Origin: Pseudomonadota bacterium
GTDB taxonomy: Bacteria; Pseudomonadota; Gammaproteobacteria; Burkholderiales; Burkholderiaceae_C
DNA: 64,000 nucleotides
Direction: 5' to 3'
Assembly (NCBI GenBank): GCA_963204815.1
Contig: CAUJHQ010000190.1
Coordinates: forward strand, 1 to 64,000
A model generated the notes under the pieces. The model saw nothing but the letters and a program-made list of their open reading frames with translations. It searched no databases and was not told the origin of the DNA. Every line of letters starts with the position of its first letter. The stretch's first letter is position 1. Made by a program: the position numbers and the translations under genes. Shown piece after piece: positions 54,739 to 63,051 of the stretch.

Positions 54739-55833
54739 GTGACCCACAAAGAGACGGCAGTCCCCGGCCCCGTGCCACAACCGGCGCCCGCCTGCAGCAC
54801 GCCCCCGGCCTCGGCCGACCCCTCGCAGGCCGTCGTCGAGAAACCCACGCGGCGCGGCTTCCTTCGCTCGGGCAGCATGCTGAGCCTGTCGTCGCTGATG
54901 GGCACCGGCGCGCTGATGGCGCCCGCCGGCGACGCCCAGGCCGCGGTCGAGTGGGCCGAGCACTTCCAGAAGAACTACCGCCTGATGACGGCGGAAGAGA
55001 AGAACGAAGCCCGCCTGCGCCTCGAACGGCGCCACACCGACGAATACGGCAAGAAGGTCAGCGTCGACATCACCGAGGCCCAGCCCGGCGTGCTGATGGG
55101 CTACGCGCTGAACATCCGCAAGTGCATCGGCTGCCGGCGCTGCGTGAAGGCCTGCGTCGAGGAGAACAACCAGTCGCGCGGCTCGCGCCCCGGCGAACGC
55201 ATCGAGTGGATCCAGGTGCTGCGCATGGAACGCGGCGAGTTCACCGGCCAGAAGATGAACCAGGGCTACCCGGAAGGCCTGGGCATCCAGGTCGGCGGCA
55301 ACGCCTACAGCCCGGCGGGCCAGGTGCTGGAAGGCCAGTACTACTACGAGCCCGAGAAGGTGCCCGAGAAGGAAGCCAACTACATGCCCATCGCGTGCAT
55401 GCAGTGCGAGAAGCCGCCGTGCGTGAAGGTCTGCCCGGTGCGAACCACCTACCGCGAGGCCGACGGCCCGGTGGTCATCGACTACAACTGGTGCATCGGC
55501 TGCAAGATGTGCATGAACGCCTGCCCCTACTGGGCGCGGCGCTTCAACCTGACGACGCCGGTCCTGCCCAAGCAGGACATGAACCCGGTCACGCACTACC
55601 TCGGCAACCGCCCGCGCATGCGCGGCGTCGTCGAGAAGTGCCACTGGTGCCTGCAGCGCACGCGCCACGGCCGCTACCCGGCCTGCGTGGAAGTCTGCCC
55701 GGTGGGCGCGCGCAAGTTCGGCAACCTGCTCGACCCCGAGAGCGAGGTGAGCAAGGTGCTGGCGCGCAAGAACGTGTTCCGCCTGAAGGCCGAGCTGAAC
55801 ACCTTCCCGAAGTTCTTCTACTTCTACGACTGA
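54739..55833 (+). CDS. Tat-exported four-cluster ferredoxin-like electron transfer subunit
   Basis: A 364-residue iron-sulfur protein. A twin-arginine signal (TRRGFLRSGSMLSLSSLMG, residues 37-55) follows an unusually long hydrophilic n-region. Four cysteine groups, CIGCRRCVKAC (129-139), CMQCEKPPCVKVC (220-232), CIGCKMCMNAC (252-262) and CHWC...CVEVC (301-320), can hold four [4Fe-4S] clusters, as in HybA, DsrO and PhsB. It should face the periplasm and pass electrons between the quinone-linked NrfD protein and the cytochrome. The GTG start is chosen over an earlier ATG because the longer frame covers the promoter. It is the first gene of a five-gene unit. Confidence 0.87.
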   Translation: MTHKETAVPGPVPQPAPACSTPPASADPSQAVVEKPTRRGFLRSGSMLSLSSLMGTGALMAPAGDAQAAVEWAEHFQKNYRLMTAEEKNEARLRLERRHTDEYGKKVSVDITEAQPGVLMGYALNIRKCIGCRRCVKACVEENNQSRGSRPGERIEWIQVLRMERGEFTGQKMNQGYPEGLGIQVGGNAYSPAGQVLEGQYYYEPEKVPEKEANYMPIACMQCEKPPCVKVCPVRTTYREADGPVVIDYNWCIGCKMCMNACPYWARRFNLTTPVLPKQDMNPVTHYLGNRPRMRGVVEKCHWCLQRTRHGRYPACVEVCPVGARKFGNLLDPESEVSKVLARKNVFRLKAELNTFPKFFYFYD

Positions 55834-55843
55834 GGGGACGACC

Positions 55844-57067
55844 GTGCTGACGAGTTTCGTTTCCGACTACGTGCGCTACGTGCTCAAGGGCGGCGCCAAG
55901 TTCTACGCCTGGATGGGCACGCTGGCACTGCTGATCGTCGGCATGCTCTACGTGTACTGGCTGCAGAACACCGAAGGCCTCATCGTCACCGGCCTCACGA
56001 GCCAGATCCACGACGGCCTGTACCTCGCCAACCTGGTGTTCCTGGTGGGCGTGGCGGCCGGTGCGGTGACCATCGTCTTCCCTGCCTACGTGTACCACCA
56101 CGAGGGCATGCACAAGGTGACGGTGCTCGGCGAGATGCTCGCGATCTCGGCCGTGATCATGGTGATGATGTTCGTCTTCGCGCACATGGGCCGGCCCGAC
56201 CGGCTCTGGCACATGGTGCCGCCGCTGGGCATCTACAGCTTCTCGTCGATGCTCGGCTGGGACGTGCTGGTGCTCAACGGCTACCTGTTCCTGAACGCCA
56301 TCGTCGGCTTCTGGTACCTGTACTCGAAGTACACCGGCAAGCCGGTGAACAAGAAGATCTTCATGCCGCTGGTGTACGTGTCCATCGTCTGGGCGCTGTC
56401 CATCCACACGGTCACGGCCTTCCTGCTCGCCACGAACCCGTCGCGCCCGATGTGGTTCCACAGCATGATGCCGATCCGCTTCATCGCCACCGCGTTCGCG
56501 GCCGGGCCGGCGCTGATCATCATCGCCTTCCTGATCATCCGCAAGAACACGAAGTTCTGGATCGACGACAGCGCCATCAAGCTGCTCGCGACGATCGTCA
56601 CCTGGTGCCTGGGCATTGCGATCTTCCTCACGCTGTCGGAGGTGGTGGTCGAGCTCTACGCCCGCACCGAGCACGCCAACGGCCTGTACTACCTGATGTT
56701 CGGCCTCTACGGCCTGACCGGCCTGGTGCCCTGGTTCTGGAGCGCCGTGGTGCTGATGGTGGTGTCCTTCGTGCTCTTCCTGATGCCGTCGTTCCGCAAC
56801 GACATGAACAAGCTGCCCATCGCCTGCGGCCTGGCCTTCGCCGGCATCTGGATCGAGAAGGGCATGGGGCTCGTCGTGCCCGGCTTCATCCCGTCGCCGA
56901 TCGGCGAGGTCACCGAGTACTACCCGACCTTCGTCGAGTGGCTCATGACGCTGGGCATCTGGGCCTTCGGCTTCTTCATCCTGACGATCCTGCTCAAGGG
57001 CGCCATCGGCATCCTGGTGGGCGATATCAAGTTCGGCGGCGCGGCACCGACCGCGGCGGCGGGCTGA
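55844..57067 (+). CDS. NrfD/PsrC-family quinone-interacting membrane subunit
   Basis: A 407-residue polytopic protein with about 9-10 helices of the NrfD/PsrC family. Visible segments are IVGMLYVYWLQNTEGLIVTG, GLYLANLVFLVGVAAGAVTIVF, and MFVFAHMGRPDRLWHMVPPLG, the conserved quinone-site region. It oxidises or reduces menaquinol/ubiquinol and partners with the Tat-exported ferredoxin encoded just upstream. It starts with GTG after a GAGGGG ribosome site, 10 bases after the previous stop. There is no molybdopterin catalytic subunit in the operon. Confidence 0.88.
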   Translation: MLTSFVSDYVRYVLKGGAKFYAWMGTLALLIVGMLYVYWLQNTEGLIVTGLTSQIHDGLYLANLVFLVGVAAGAVTIVFPAYVYHHEGMHKVTVLGEMLAISAVIMVMMFVFAHMGRPDRLWHMVPPLGIYSFSSMLGWDVLVLNGYLFLNAIVGFWYLYSKYTGKPVNKKIFMPLVYVSIVWALSIHTVTAFLLATNPSRPMWFHSMMPIRFIATAFAAGPALIIIAFLIIRKNTKFWIDDSAIKLLATIVTWCLGIAIFLTLSEVVVELYARTEHANGLYYLMFGLYGLTGLVPWFWSAVVLMVVSFVLFLMPSFRNDMNKLPIACGLAFAGIWIEKGMGLVVPGFIPSPIGEVTEYYPTFVEWLMTLGIWAFGFFILTILLKGAIGILVGDIKFGGAAPTAAAG

Positions 57068-57077
57068 GGTGAACACC

Positions 57078-57899
57078 ATGAAGCGAGTTGCCATCCCCGC
57101 CGTGGCCCTGGTGCTGTGCAGCGCCCTGCTGCTGCGCGTCGGCGCGCAGGACAAGCCTGCCGCCGCGGCCACACCGCCGGCCGCCGCCGCCTCCGCCCCC
57201 GCCGAGGTGATCTGCTTCGAAAGCCGCCAGGGCGGCGCCACCGACGTGACGCAGCGCGAGCTCAAGCCCGGCCTGCCGAACGTGAAGTGCTCGCCGGTCA
57301 CCGGCGCGGCGCTCTGGTACGGCGACCCCTACGACGGCACGGTGCCGATGGGTGCGATGCCGGGCCTGGAGGCGCTGCCCGAAGGCACCGCCGTGGTCAA
57401 GCCGCGCTCCACCAAGCTGAACCTGCTGGCCCAGTGCGGCACGGCGTGCCACAACGGCGTGTTCCCGAAGGGCTTCCCGAAGAACAACCGGCCGGTGCCC
57501 ATTCCGACGATGGAAGGCATGCTGCCGGACGTCAAGACCTTCCAGCACGGCCGCGGCCGCATCTGGTGCCTGGAGTGCCACCACTCCACCAAGCGCAACA
57601 TGCTGGTCGACCACTTCGGCGACCCGATCAGCTTCGACCAGCCGCAACTGCTGTGCGGCAAGTGCCACGGCGACAAGCTGCGCGACTGGCGCGACGGCAT
57701 CCACGGCAAGCGCATCGGCGACTTCACCAGCACCGGCAAGAAGCGCTGGTTCACCTGCACCGAGTGCCACAACCCGCACAACGTGCAGGACGGTGCACGC
57801 GACCGCGGTTTCGTGCAGCTGAAGCCCGAGACGCCGCCGCAGATGCCGCGCGGCATGAAGGACGCGGCCTTCGAGAAGACGCACCCGATTCCGCACTGA
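57078..57899 (+). CDS. Multiheme cytochrome c with three CXXCH and one CX3CH site
   Basis: A 273-residue secreted cytochrome with an N-terminal signal (VAIPAVALVLCSALLLRVGAQ, cleavage about residue 24). Canonical heme sites are CLECH (164-168), CGKCH (193-197) and CTECH (227-231). A fourth site reads CGTACH (120-125), with three residues between the cysteines. The pattern resembles doubled-CXXCH or cytochrome c3-type electron carriers. The ATG is chosen because GAGGTG directly upstream is a good ribosome site; the alternative GTG at 57069 would fall inside it. It lies 10 bases after the NrfD stop and overlaps the next gene by one base. Confidence 0.83.
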   Translation: MKRVAIPAVALVLCSALLLRVGAQDKPAAAATPPAAAASAPAEVICFESRQGGATDVTQRELKPGLPNVKCSPVTGAALWYGDPYDGTVPMGAMPGLEALPEGTAVVKPRSTKLNLLAQCGTACHNGVFPKGFPKNNRPVPIPTMEGMLPDVKTFQHGRGRIWCLECHHSTKRNMLVDHFGDPISFDQPQLLCGKCHGDKLRDWRDGIHGKRIGDFTSTGKKRWFTCTECHNPHNVQDGARDRGFVQLKPETPPQMPRGMKDAAFEKTHPIPH

Positions 57900-58327
57900 T
57901 GGCCGACGCCGCCGACAACCCGAAGCCCGAGCGCGGCGACCCCACCTGGGTGCCGCCGGCGCTGACGCGCGAGGAGCAGACGCGCAACGTCGGCAAGACG
58001 CCGGTGTTCTTCGGCCCGCCGCTGGCGGTGCTGACGCGCGAGCAGAAGAACACGATGGAGATCAGCGGCCGCATCAACCGCACGGCGGAGCGCTACCTCG
58101 AGCTGATGCGCCTGCACGCGCTGGAGCTCAGCGAGCCCGAACGCCAGTGCCTGGTGCACCTGTGCGGCATCGGCTTCATGTCGCCGCTGGAGATCCGCGA
58201 GCTGCCGCTGGAAGTCGAGCTGACGCGCTTCGAGTGCGAAGGCCTGGACAAGGCGGCGCTGGCGGCGAAGCTGCGCGCCGCCAGCTTCGTCGAGCTCGTG
58301 TCGGTCGTCGAATCCCTGGGCTTCTGA
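57899..58327 (+). CDS. Unknown cytoplasmic helical protein in the NrfD operon
   Basis: A 142-residue protein with no signal peptide, membrane helix or cysteine heme site. The N-terminal 40 residues are proline-rich and charged (WVPPALTREEQTRNVGKTPVFFGPP). The rest is helical, with two leucine-rich helices (YLELMRLHALELSEPERQCLVHL and the C-terminal LAAKLRAASFVELVSVVESLGF). Its ATG overlaps the cytochrome stop (TGATG). It may be an assembly or regulatory factor for the complex; I cannot assign a family. Confidence 0.65.
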   Translation: MADAADNPKPERGDPTWVPPALTREEQTRNVGKTPVFFGPPLAVLTREQKNTMEISGRINRTAERYLELMRLHALELSEPERQCLVHLCGIGFMSPLEIRELPLEVELTRFECEGLDKAALAAKLRAASFVELVSVVESLGF

Positions 58328-58355
58328 AGCCCCACCCGCCGGAGCCCGCCACGCC

Positions 58356-58781
58356 ATGCCCTGCCTCACGCCCTGGGACCCCGGCTTCGCCGTCGGCCAC
58401 CCGCTCATCGACGACCAGCACCGGGCCCTGCTGGCGCAGTGCGAGACCCTGGCCGGGCTGTGCGGCCACGACGCCGACCCCGCCGCCTTCGACGCCGCGT
58501 TCAGCCGCCTGAAGGCGCTGACCCGCGAGCACTTCGCGGCCGAGGTGGCGTTGCTGGCCGAGCGCGGCGACACCGACACCGAAGACCTGGCGCTCGAGTG
58601 CGACGAGTTCGAGTACCTCGCCGACGAGATCGCCACCACCGCGAACTTCGACCGCCTGGAGCTGCAACGCTTCGCCGCCCTCTGGTGCCTGGGTCACGTG
58701 CGCGGCTCGGCGCAGCGCTGCCGGGCCGCCGCCGCCGCGCCGCGCACCGGTGCCGGCGCCGGTCACGGCAACGGGATCTGA
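58356..58781 (+). CDS. Hemerythrin-like protein with degenerate iron site
   Basis: A 141-residue four-helix protein with the hemerythrin opening WDPGFAVGHPLIDDQHRALLAQC. The first ligand His (in DDQH) and the His/Glu pair in EHFAAEVALL are present. The family's H-x3-H motif is replaced by ECDEF, and the last helix retains His in LGHVRG but lacks the Asp five residues later. Four of seven canonical ligands remain, so oxygen or di-iron binding is doubtful; a structural, sensing or scavenging role is possible. It follows the unknown gene by 28 bases and its end overlaps the convergent lipoprotein pseudogene by 19 bases. Confidence 0.75.
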   Translation: MPCLTPWDPGFAVGHPLIDDQHRALLAQCETLAGLCGHDADPAAFDAAFSRLKALTREHFAAEVALLAERGDTDTEDLALECDEFEYLADEIATTANFDRLELQRFAALWCLGHVRGSAQRCRAAAAAPRTGAGAGHGNGI

Positions 58782-59929
58782 TCGACGGCGTCGAGCACCC
58801 GAAGCAGCAACGCTGCCAGGTTCCCCTGGCCGTTGAGGTAGCCGGCGATCGCGACCCCGGAGTCGCGCTCCTGGAGCATGAAGCCCAGGTAGCCCGCCGT
58901 GCCGCCGAAGTGCCCCAGGTACACCCGGCCGTTGCGCTCCAGGCGCATCACGCCGAGCCCGTAGCCGGTCAGGTACTCCTCGGGCACGGAGGCCGGCGTG
59001 AAGTCGAGCATCTGCGCCATCGTCGCGCTGCGATCGAACAGGCGCCCGTCGAACCACGCGCGAAGCAGCCGTGTCAGGTCGGTGGGTGTCGTGATCCACG
59101 CGTGGCCGCCGGCGGCGTCCGCCATCGAGGGGTCGATCTCCGACATGTCGACCCAACGGCCGTCGATCGCGCCGTAGCCGCGCGCGCAACCGGGGCAGCG
59201 CACGTCGCCGACCGGCGGCAGCGCGCTGTTCTGGAGCCCGGCGCGGTGGAACACGCGCTCGCCGACCACCCGGCGCCAGTGCTGGCCGGTGTTGTGCGCC
59301 AGCACCTCGCCGAGCACGATGTAGTTGGTGTTCGAGTATGACCAGCCGGCGCCCGGCGGCTGCGTGCGCGGCTTTGCGCGCGCGCGGGCTAGGTAGTCGG
59401 CCACGGTCCAGATGCGCGCGGGGTCGGCCCACACGGCGGCGTCGAAGTCGTCGCCACAGCAATCCGGGATGCCGGAGGTGTGGTTCAGCAGCATGCGCAA
59501 CGTGATCGACGAGGCCAGCGGCACCTGCGCGGCGACGCTGTCGGGCACGATGCGGTCGAGCGTGGCGCCGAGCGACAGCCGCGACTACTCCACCCGCTGC
59601 AGCACCGCGATGGCGACCGCCGGCTTGAGCATGCTGCCGGCGCGCTGCCGGTGCTCCACCGTGAGTGCGGCTCGATCGGGAACCGAGGCCAGGCCGGCGG
59701 CCCCCGACCAGCGCCGGTAGGCCGGGTGATCGACGGTGACCGAAGCCCCGGGTGCCGAGCCGTCGCGCGGCACCGCCGCGACGGCCGCGCGCAGCGCGGC
59801 CTGGGTCGATTCCGGCAGCGGCTGCTGCAGGTCGGCTTCGCCGCCGCAGGCCGTCAGCGCGAGCAGCGCCGCCACGACGGCGAAGCCACGCTGCAGCCGC
59901 AACGATCGGGAAGGGTGTCCGAAGTTCAT
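58763..59929 (-). pseudogene. Beta-lactamase-fold lipoprotein interrupted by an in-frame amber codon
   Basis: A serine beta-lactamase-family (class C/D-aminopeptidase-like) lipoprotein in one continuous frame of 388 codons plus stop, except that codon 115 is TAG (59585-59587). The N-terminal part has a lipobox (AVVAALLALTACGG) and the SXXK motif in AGSMLKPAVAI. After the stop the frame continues immediately with SRLSLGATLDRIV, then the YSN motif in YSNTNYIVLGE and the HFGGTAG motif. In relatives this position usually carries Glu, Gln or Asp, so a single C-to-T change explains it. Apart from this codon the gene looks intact, which points to a recent mutation, a sequencing error, or amber suppression. 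Confidence 0.78.
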
Positions 59930-60015
59930 GGCGAGATCCTGTTCGGGTGTGTCGGTGGTTCGGGTCACGGCCGCGTGGACCGTGGCGGCTCTGCAATCGG
60001 GCCGCAACGGGACGG

Positions 60016-62004
60016 TCAGAAGTTGAACTTCAGCCCGCCCGAGATCAGGAGGCCGAGTTCCTGCACCTCCTGGCGCGTCTGGTAGTCGGCGCTGTAGCTG
60101 TAGCCGCCGACGTTGGCGTGGTCGTAGGCGTTGAGCAGCTCGACGTAGAAGCTCCAGGCGGGCGACATGCGGGCGTCGGCGCGCAGGTCGAGCCGGTGGT
60201 AGGCCGGCAGTCGCTCGGAGTTGACGGCGCCGTACACCGGGCGCGTGCGCCCGTCCGGGTACGACGCCGTGCCGACCACCGGCGTGTTCAGCGCGCCGCT
60301 GTGGTAGCTCCAGCGCCACCCGTACGACCAGCGTTCGTTGTGCTGGTACTGCCCCACCAGGTTGACGATGACGGGCTGGTCGTAGGTGAACGGGAAGCTC
60401 GTGCCGGTCGCGTCGACCGTGCGCCGCGAGCGCGAGAGGCTCACGCTGGCGTAGCCCGAGAACGGCCCGCCGGCGGGGTCCTTCTTGAGCAGCAGCTCCA
60501 GCCCGTGGGCGCGCCCGCTGGCACCGTTCACGTAGAGCAGGTCGGGGTCGGCCACGGCGTAGCCGCTGAAGGTCTTCGCGTAGGCCTCGGCACGCCAGCT
60601 CCAGCCGTCCGCCAGCCGCTGCGAGACGCCGGCCACGGCGTGGTTCGAGCGCACCGGCCCCAGCGCCGGGTTGCCGACCTCGGCGACCGACTGCGCGCTG
60701 TCGGGCGGCTGGCTGTGGCGGCCCAGGCCGGCGGAGAAGGTGAGGTCCGGCTCGGGGCTGAACTCGACGCCCAGGCGCGGCTCCACGGCGGTCTTCTCCA
60801 GGTTCGATTCACGCGCGATCCGCAGCCCGGCCGTGGCCACCCAGCGCCGGCCGAGCTGCCAGCGGTCGTTCGCGTGGAGGTCGGCCGCGTTGCGGCGCGC
60901 GCGCTGGTCGGTCACCAGCCGCGGCGAAGACGAGACGTCGCAGTTCGGATCGAACTCGGTGCAGCGCGGCAGGTTGAAGTCCACCCCGACGTCGACGACG
61001 CGCCCCTCGACCGAGCCGCCGAGCGTGATGTCGTGGTCGCGCCAGGCGGTCACGCTCAACTGCTGGCGAAGGTAGGTCGTGTGGGTCACCACGTCGACGA
61101 CACCGGCCGCGCCGAGCCGCAGCGACGTGCGCCGGTGCATGCGGCCGAGCGCGACGCGGCTGCCCAGCGTCTCGCGGATGTCCCACTCCCACACCCCGGC
61201 GAGCGTCTGGTAGGACTGCCGGTTCTGGCCCTGGCCGGCGAGCAGCGGATCGCGCTCCGCCGCGTTGCCGTCTTCCTTCACCGTGAAGAGCAGCTTGTCG
61301 GTGGCGGCGCTGAAGTCCAGCCGCAGCCGCTGCGTGCCACCCAGCTTCCACAGCAGCCGGCCCTGGGCGTCGCTGTAGACGGGTGTCGTGAAGGTGACGC
61401 CCTCCTCCTTGTCTTCGATGCGGGACACGACGAGGTCGAACCAGCTCCGCCGCGCGGCGAAGAAGAACGAGACGTCGTCGCCGAGCGGGCCTTCGACGAG
61501 CGCGTTCGCCCCCAGCAGGCCGAGGTCGAGGCTGCCGCCGAGGCGGTCGGTGCGCGGGCGGCGCAGCTGCACGTCGAACACGGCGCCCACCACGCTGGCA
61601 TGCTCGGGCGTCCAGGCGGCACTGGACATGCTGAAGCGCTCGATCAGGTCGGCGTTCAGCACGCTCGTGAAGCCGCCCAGGTGGAACAGGTAGCCCACCG
61701 GCAGGAAGTCCACGACGTAGGCGTTGTCCGAAGGGCGCGAGCCGCGCACGGCGGGCTCGCTGATGCCGTCGTCGACGATGGCGACACCGGGCAGGGTCTG
61801 GATGGCGCGCATCGGGTCGCCGCCGGCGCCGGGCACGCGCGCGAGTTCGGCGCCGCCCACGCTGGTCTTGCCCGCCGCTTCGCGGAACCGGTCGCCGACG
61901 ATCTCGACGCGCGTCGTCGGCTCGTCGGCCGGCTCGGCCCGGGCCACGGCGCACGGCGCGGCCAGGGCCATCCACACCGCCATCGACAGGCGGTCCATCA
62001 CCAT
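60016..62004 (-). CDS. TonB-dependent outer-membrane receptor
   Basis: A 662-residue receptor with a signal peptide (MAVWMALAAPCAVARA, cleavage about residue 24). A plug domain (about 30-150) has TRVEIVGDRFREAAGKTSVGG, LPGVAIVDDGISEPAVRGSRPSDNAYVVDF and IERFSMSSAAW; the 22-strand barrel ends in the typical final Phe (GGLKFNF). It would import a siderophore, cofactor or glycan fragment through the outer membrane. I could not find a riboswitch or Fur-like site upstream. The two-component pair is divergent, 375 bases away, and may respond to the same signal. The start ATG is the first with a sensible signal peptide. Confidence 0.87.
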   Translation of the reverse strand: MVMDRLSMAVWMALAAPCAVARAEPADEPTTRVEIVGDRFREAAGKTSVGGAELARVPGAGGDPMRAIQTLPGVAIVDDGISEPAVRGSRPSDNAYVVDFLPVGYLFHLGGFTSVLNADLIERFSMSSAAWTPEHASVVGAVFDVQLRRPRTDRLGGSLDLGLLGANALVEGPLGDDVSFFFAARRSWFDLVVSRIEDKEEGVTFTTPVYSDAQGRLLWKLGGTQRLRLDFSAATDKLLFTVKEDGNAAERDPLLAGQGQNRQSYQTLAGVWEWDIRETLGSRVALGRMHRRTSLRLGAAGVVDVVTHTTYLRQQLSVTAWRDHDITLGGSVEGRVVDVGVDFNLPRCTEFDPNCDVSSSPRLVTDQRARRNAADLHANDRWQLGRRWVATAGLRIARESNLEKTAVEPRLGVEFSPEPDLTFSAGLGRHSQPPDSAQSVAEVGNPALGPVRSNHAVAGVSQRLADGWSWRAEAYAKTFSGYAVADPDLLYVNGASGRAHGLELLLKKDPAGGPFSGYASVSLSRSRRTVDATGTSFPFTYDQPVIVNLVGQYQHNERWSYGWRWSYHSGALNTPVVGTASYPDGRTRPVYGAVNSERLPAYHRLDLRADARMSPAWSFYVELLNAYDHANVGGYSYSADYQTRQEVQELGLLISGGLKFNF

Positions 62005-62379
62005 CTTGTTCAACTCGGGGCCTTCCACGCCGCTCGGCGCACACTGCAAGGCCGCGCATGCTGCGGCGCCGGTGCTTTGCCTTCGCTTTGCGGCGCGACG
62101 TCGATGTCGCCGTGCCACGACCGATGCGGCAGCGCCCGGGCACCCGCCGAGGTGGCCGGCGCCAGGCTGCCCGATTCGACACGCGTCCCCGCCACCCCCG
62201 CGTGAACGCCGACCTGTCGCCCTTCCCCCGCCCGCACCGTCCCGCTTGGTGGGTCGCCCGTCGGCGCGCCTGAACGCGCCGCGCCGCCGGCGGCGCTGCA
62301 ACAGGAGAGCTTTGCGTTGGCCCAGGGGGCATGTCGTAGGCTAGCGGCCCCCGGAGCGTGTGGGACGAAAGTACAAGGC
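62005..62379. other. Intergenic region between receptor and response-regulator genes
   Basis: A 375-base GC-rich stretch. I see no gene with ribosome site, tRNA, terminator or recognisable operator. I compared it by eye with cobalamin riboswitch consensus elements and did not find them. It presumably holds the two divergent promoters. Confidence 0.5.
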
Positions 62380-63051
62380 ATGCATCTGCTGCTGGTGGAA
62401 GACGACCTGGAACTGGGCGCCGAGCTGCAGCGCGCCTTGTCGCGCCATGGCCTGACGAGCGAATGGGTGCGGAGCGCGCGCGCGGCGCGTGCGCTGTCCG
62501 AACACCACGACGACGGCGCGGCGTTCGCCTGTGCGCTGCTCGACCTCGGCCTGCCCGACGGCAGCGGCGTCGACCTGCTGCACTTCTGGCGCGGCCGCGG
62601 CATTGCGCTGCCCGTCATCGTGCTCACCGCGCGCGACGCGCTCGAATCGCGCGTGGCTGCGCTCGACGCCGGTGCCGACGACTACGTCATCAAGCCCTGC
62701 GCGCCGATCGAGATCGCGTCGCGCGTGCGCGCCGTCGTGCGCCGTTCGGCGGGGCAGTCCTCGCAGGTGTGGAGCGTGGGCGTTCTGCGCATCGACACCG
62801 GCCGGCGCGAGGTGCGCGTCGACGGGCTCGCGGCGGCGCTGTCGCCGAAGGAGTACCAGCTCGTCGTCGAACTTGCCCGCCTGCCCGGCGAAACGGTCTC
62901 CAAGCACCGCCTCGCGCGCGCCGGCGCGCCGCTGGCCGAGCCGCTCGAGTTCAGCGCACTCGAATGGCACATCCACAACCTGCGCCGCAAGATCGGCACG
63001 CAGCTGATCCGCACCGTGCGCGGCGTCGGCTACTGCCTGGTGAACGACTGA
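62380..63051 (+). CDS. OmpR-family response regulator (QseB/PmrA-like)
   Basis: A 223-residue response regulator. The receiver domain (about 1-118) has the acidic pair in LLVEDDLEL, phospho-Asp in ALLDLGLPDGSGVDLL (about residue 52), and the conserved Lys in YVIKPCAP. The OmpR winged helix (about 128-220) ends HIHNLRRKIGTQLIRTVRGVGYCL. It overlaps the sensor kinase start (TGATG), forming a classical two-component operon. The start at MHLLLVEDD is the family-typical one. The target genes are unknown; the divergent TonB receptor is a candidate. Confidence 0.92.
   Translation: MHLLLVEDDLELGAELQRALSRHGLTSEWVRSARAARALSEHHDDGAAFACALLDLGLPDGSGVDLLHFWRGRGIALPVIVLTARDALESRVAALDAGADDYVIKPCAPIEIASRVRAVVRRSAGQSSQVWSVGVLRIDTGRREVRVDGLAAALSPKEYQLVVELARLPGETVSKHRLARAGAPLAEPLEFSALEWHIHNLRRKIGTQLIRTVRGVGYCLVND

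Noticed and set aside
62005-62340. Possible cobalamin riboswitch before the TonB-dependent receptor
   Set aside because: On the minus strand I looked for the B12-box and the paired core segments by eye and did not find a convincing match; GC-rich hairpins alone are not evidence.
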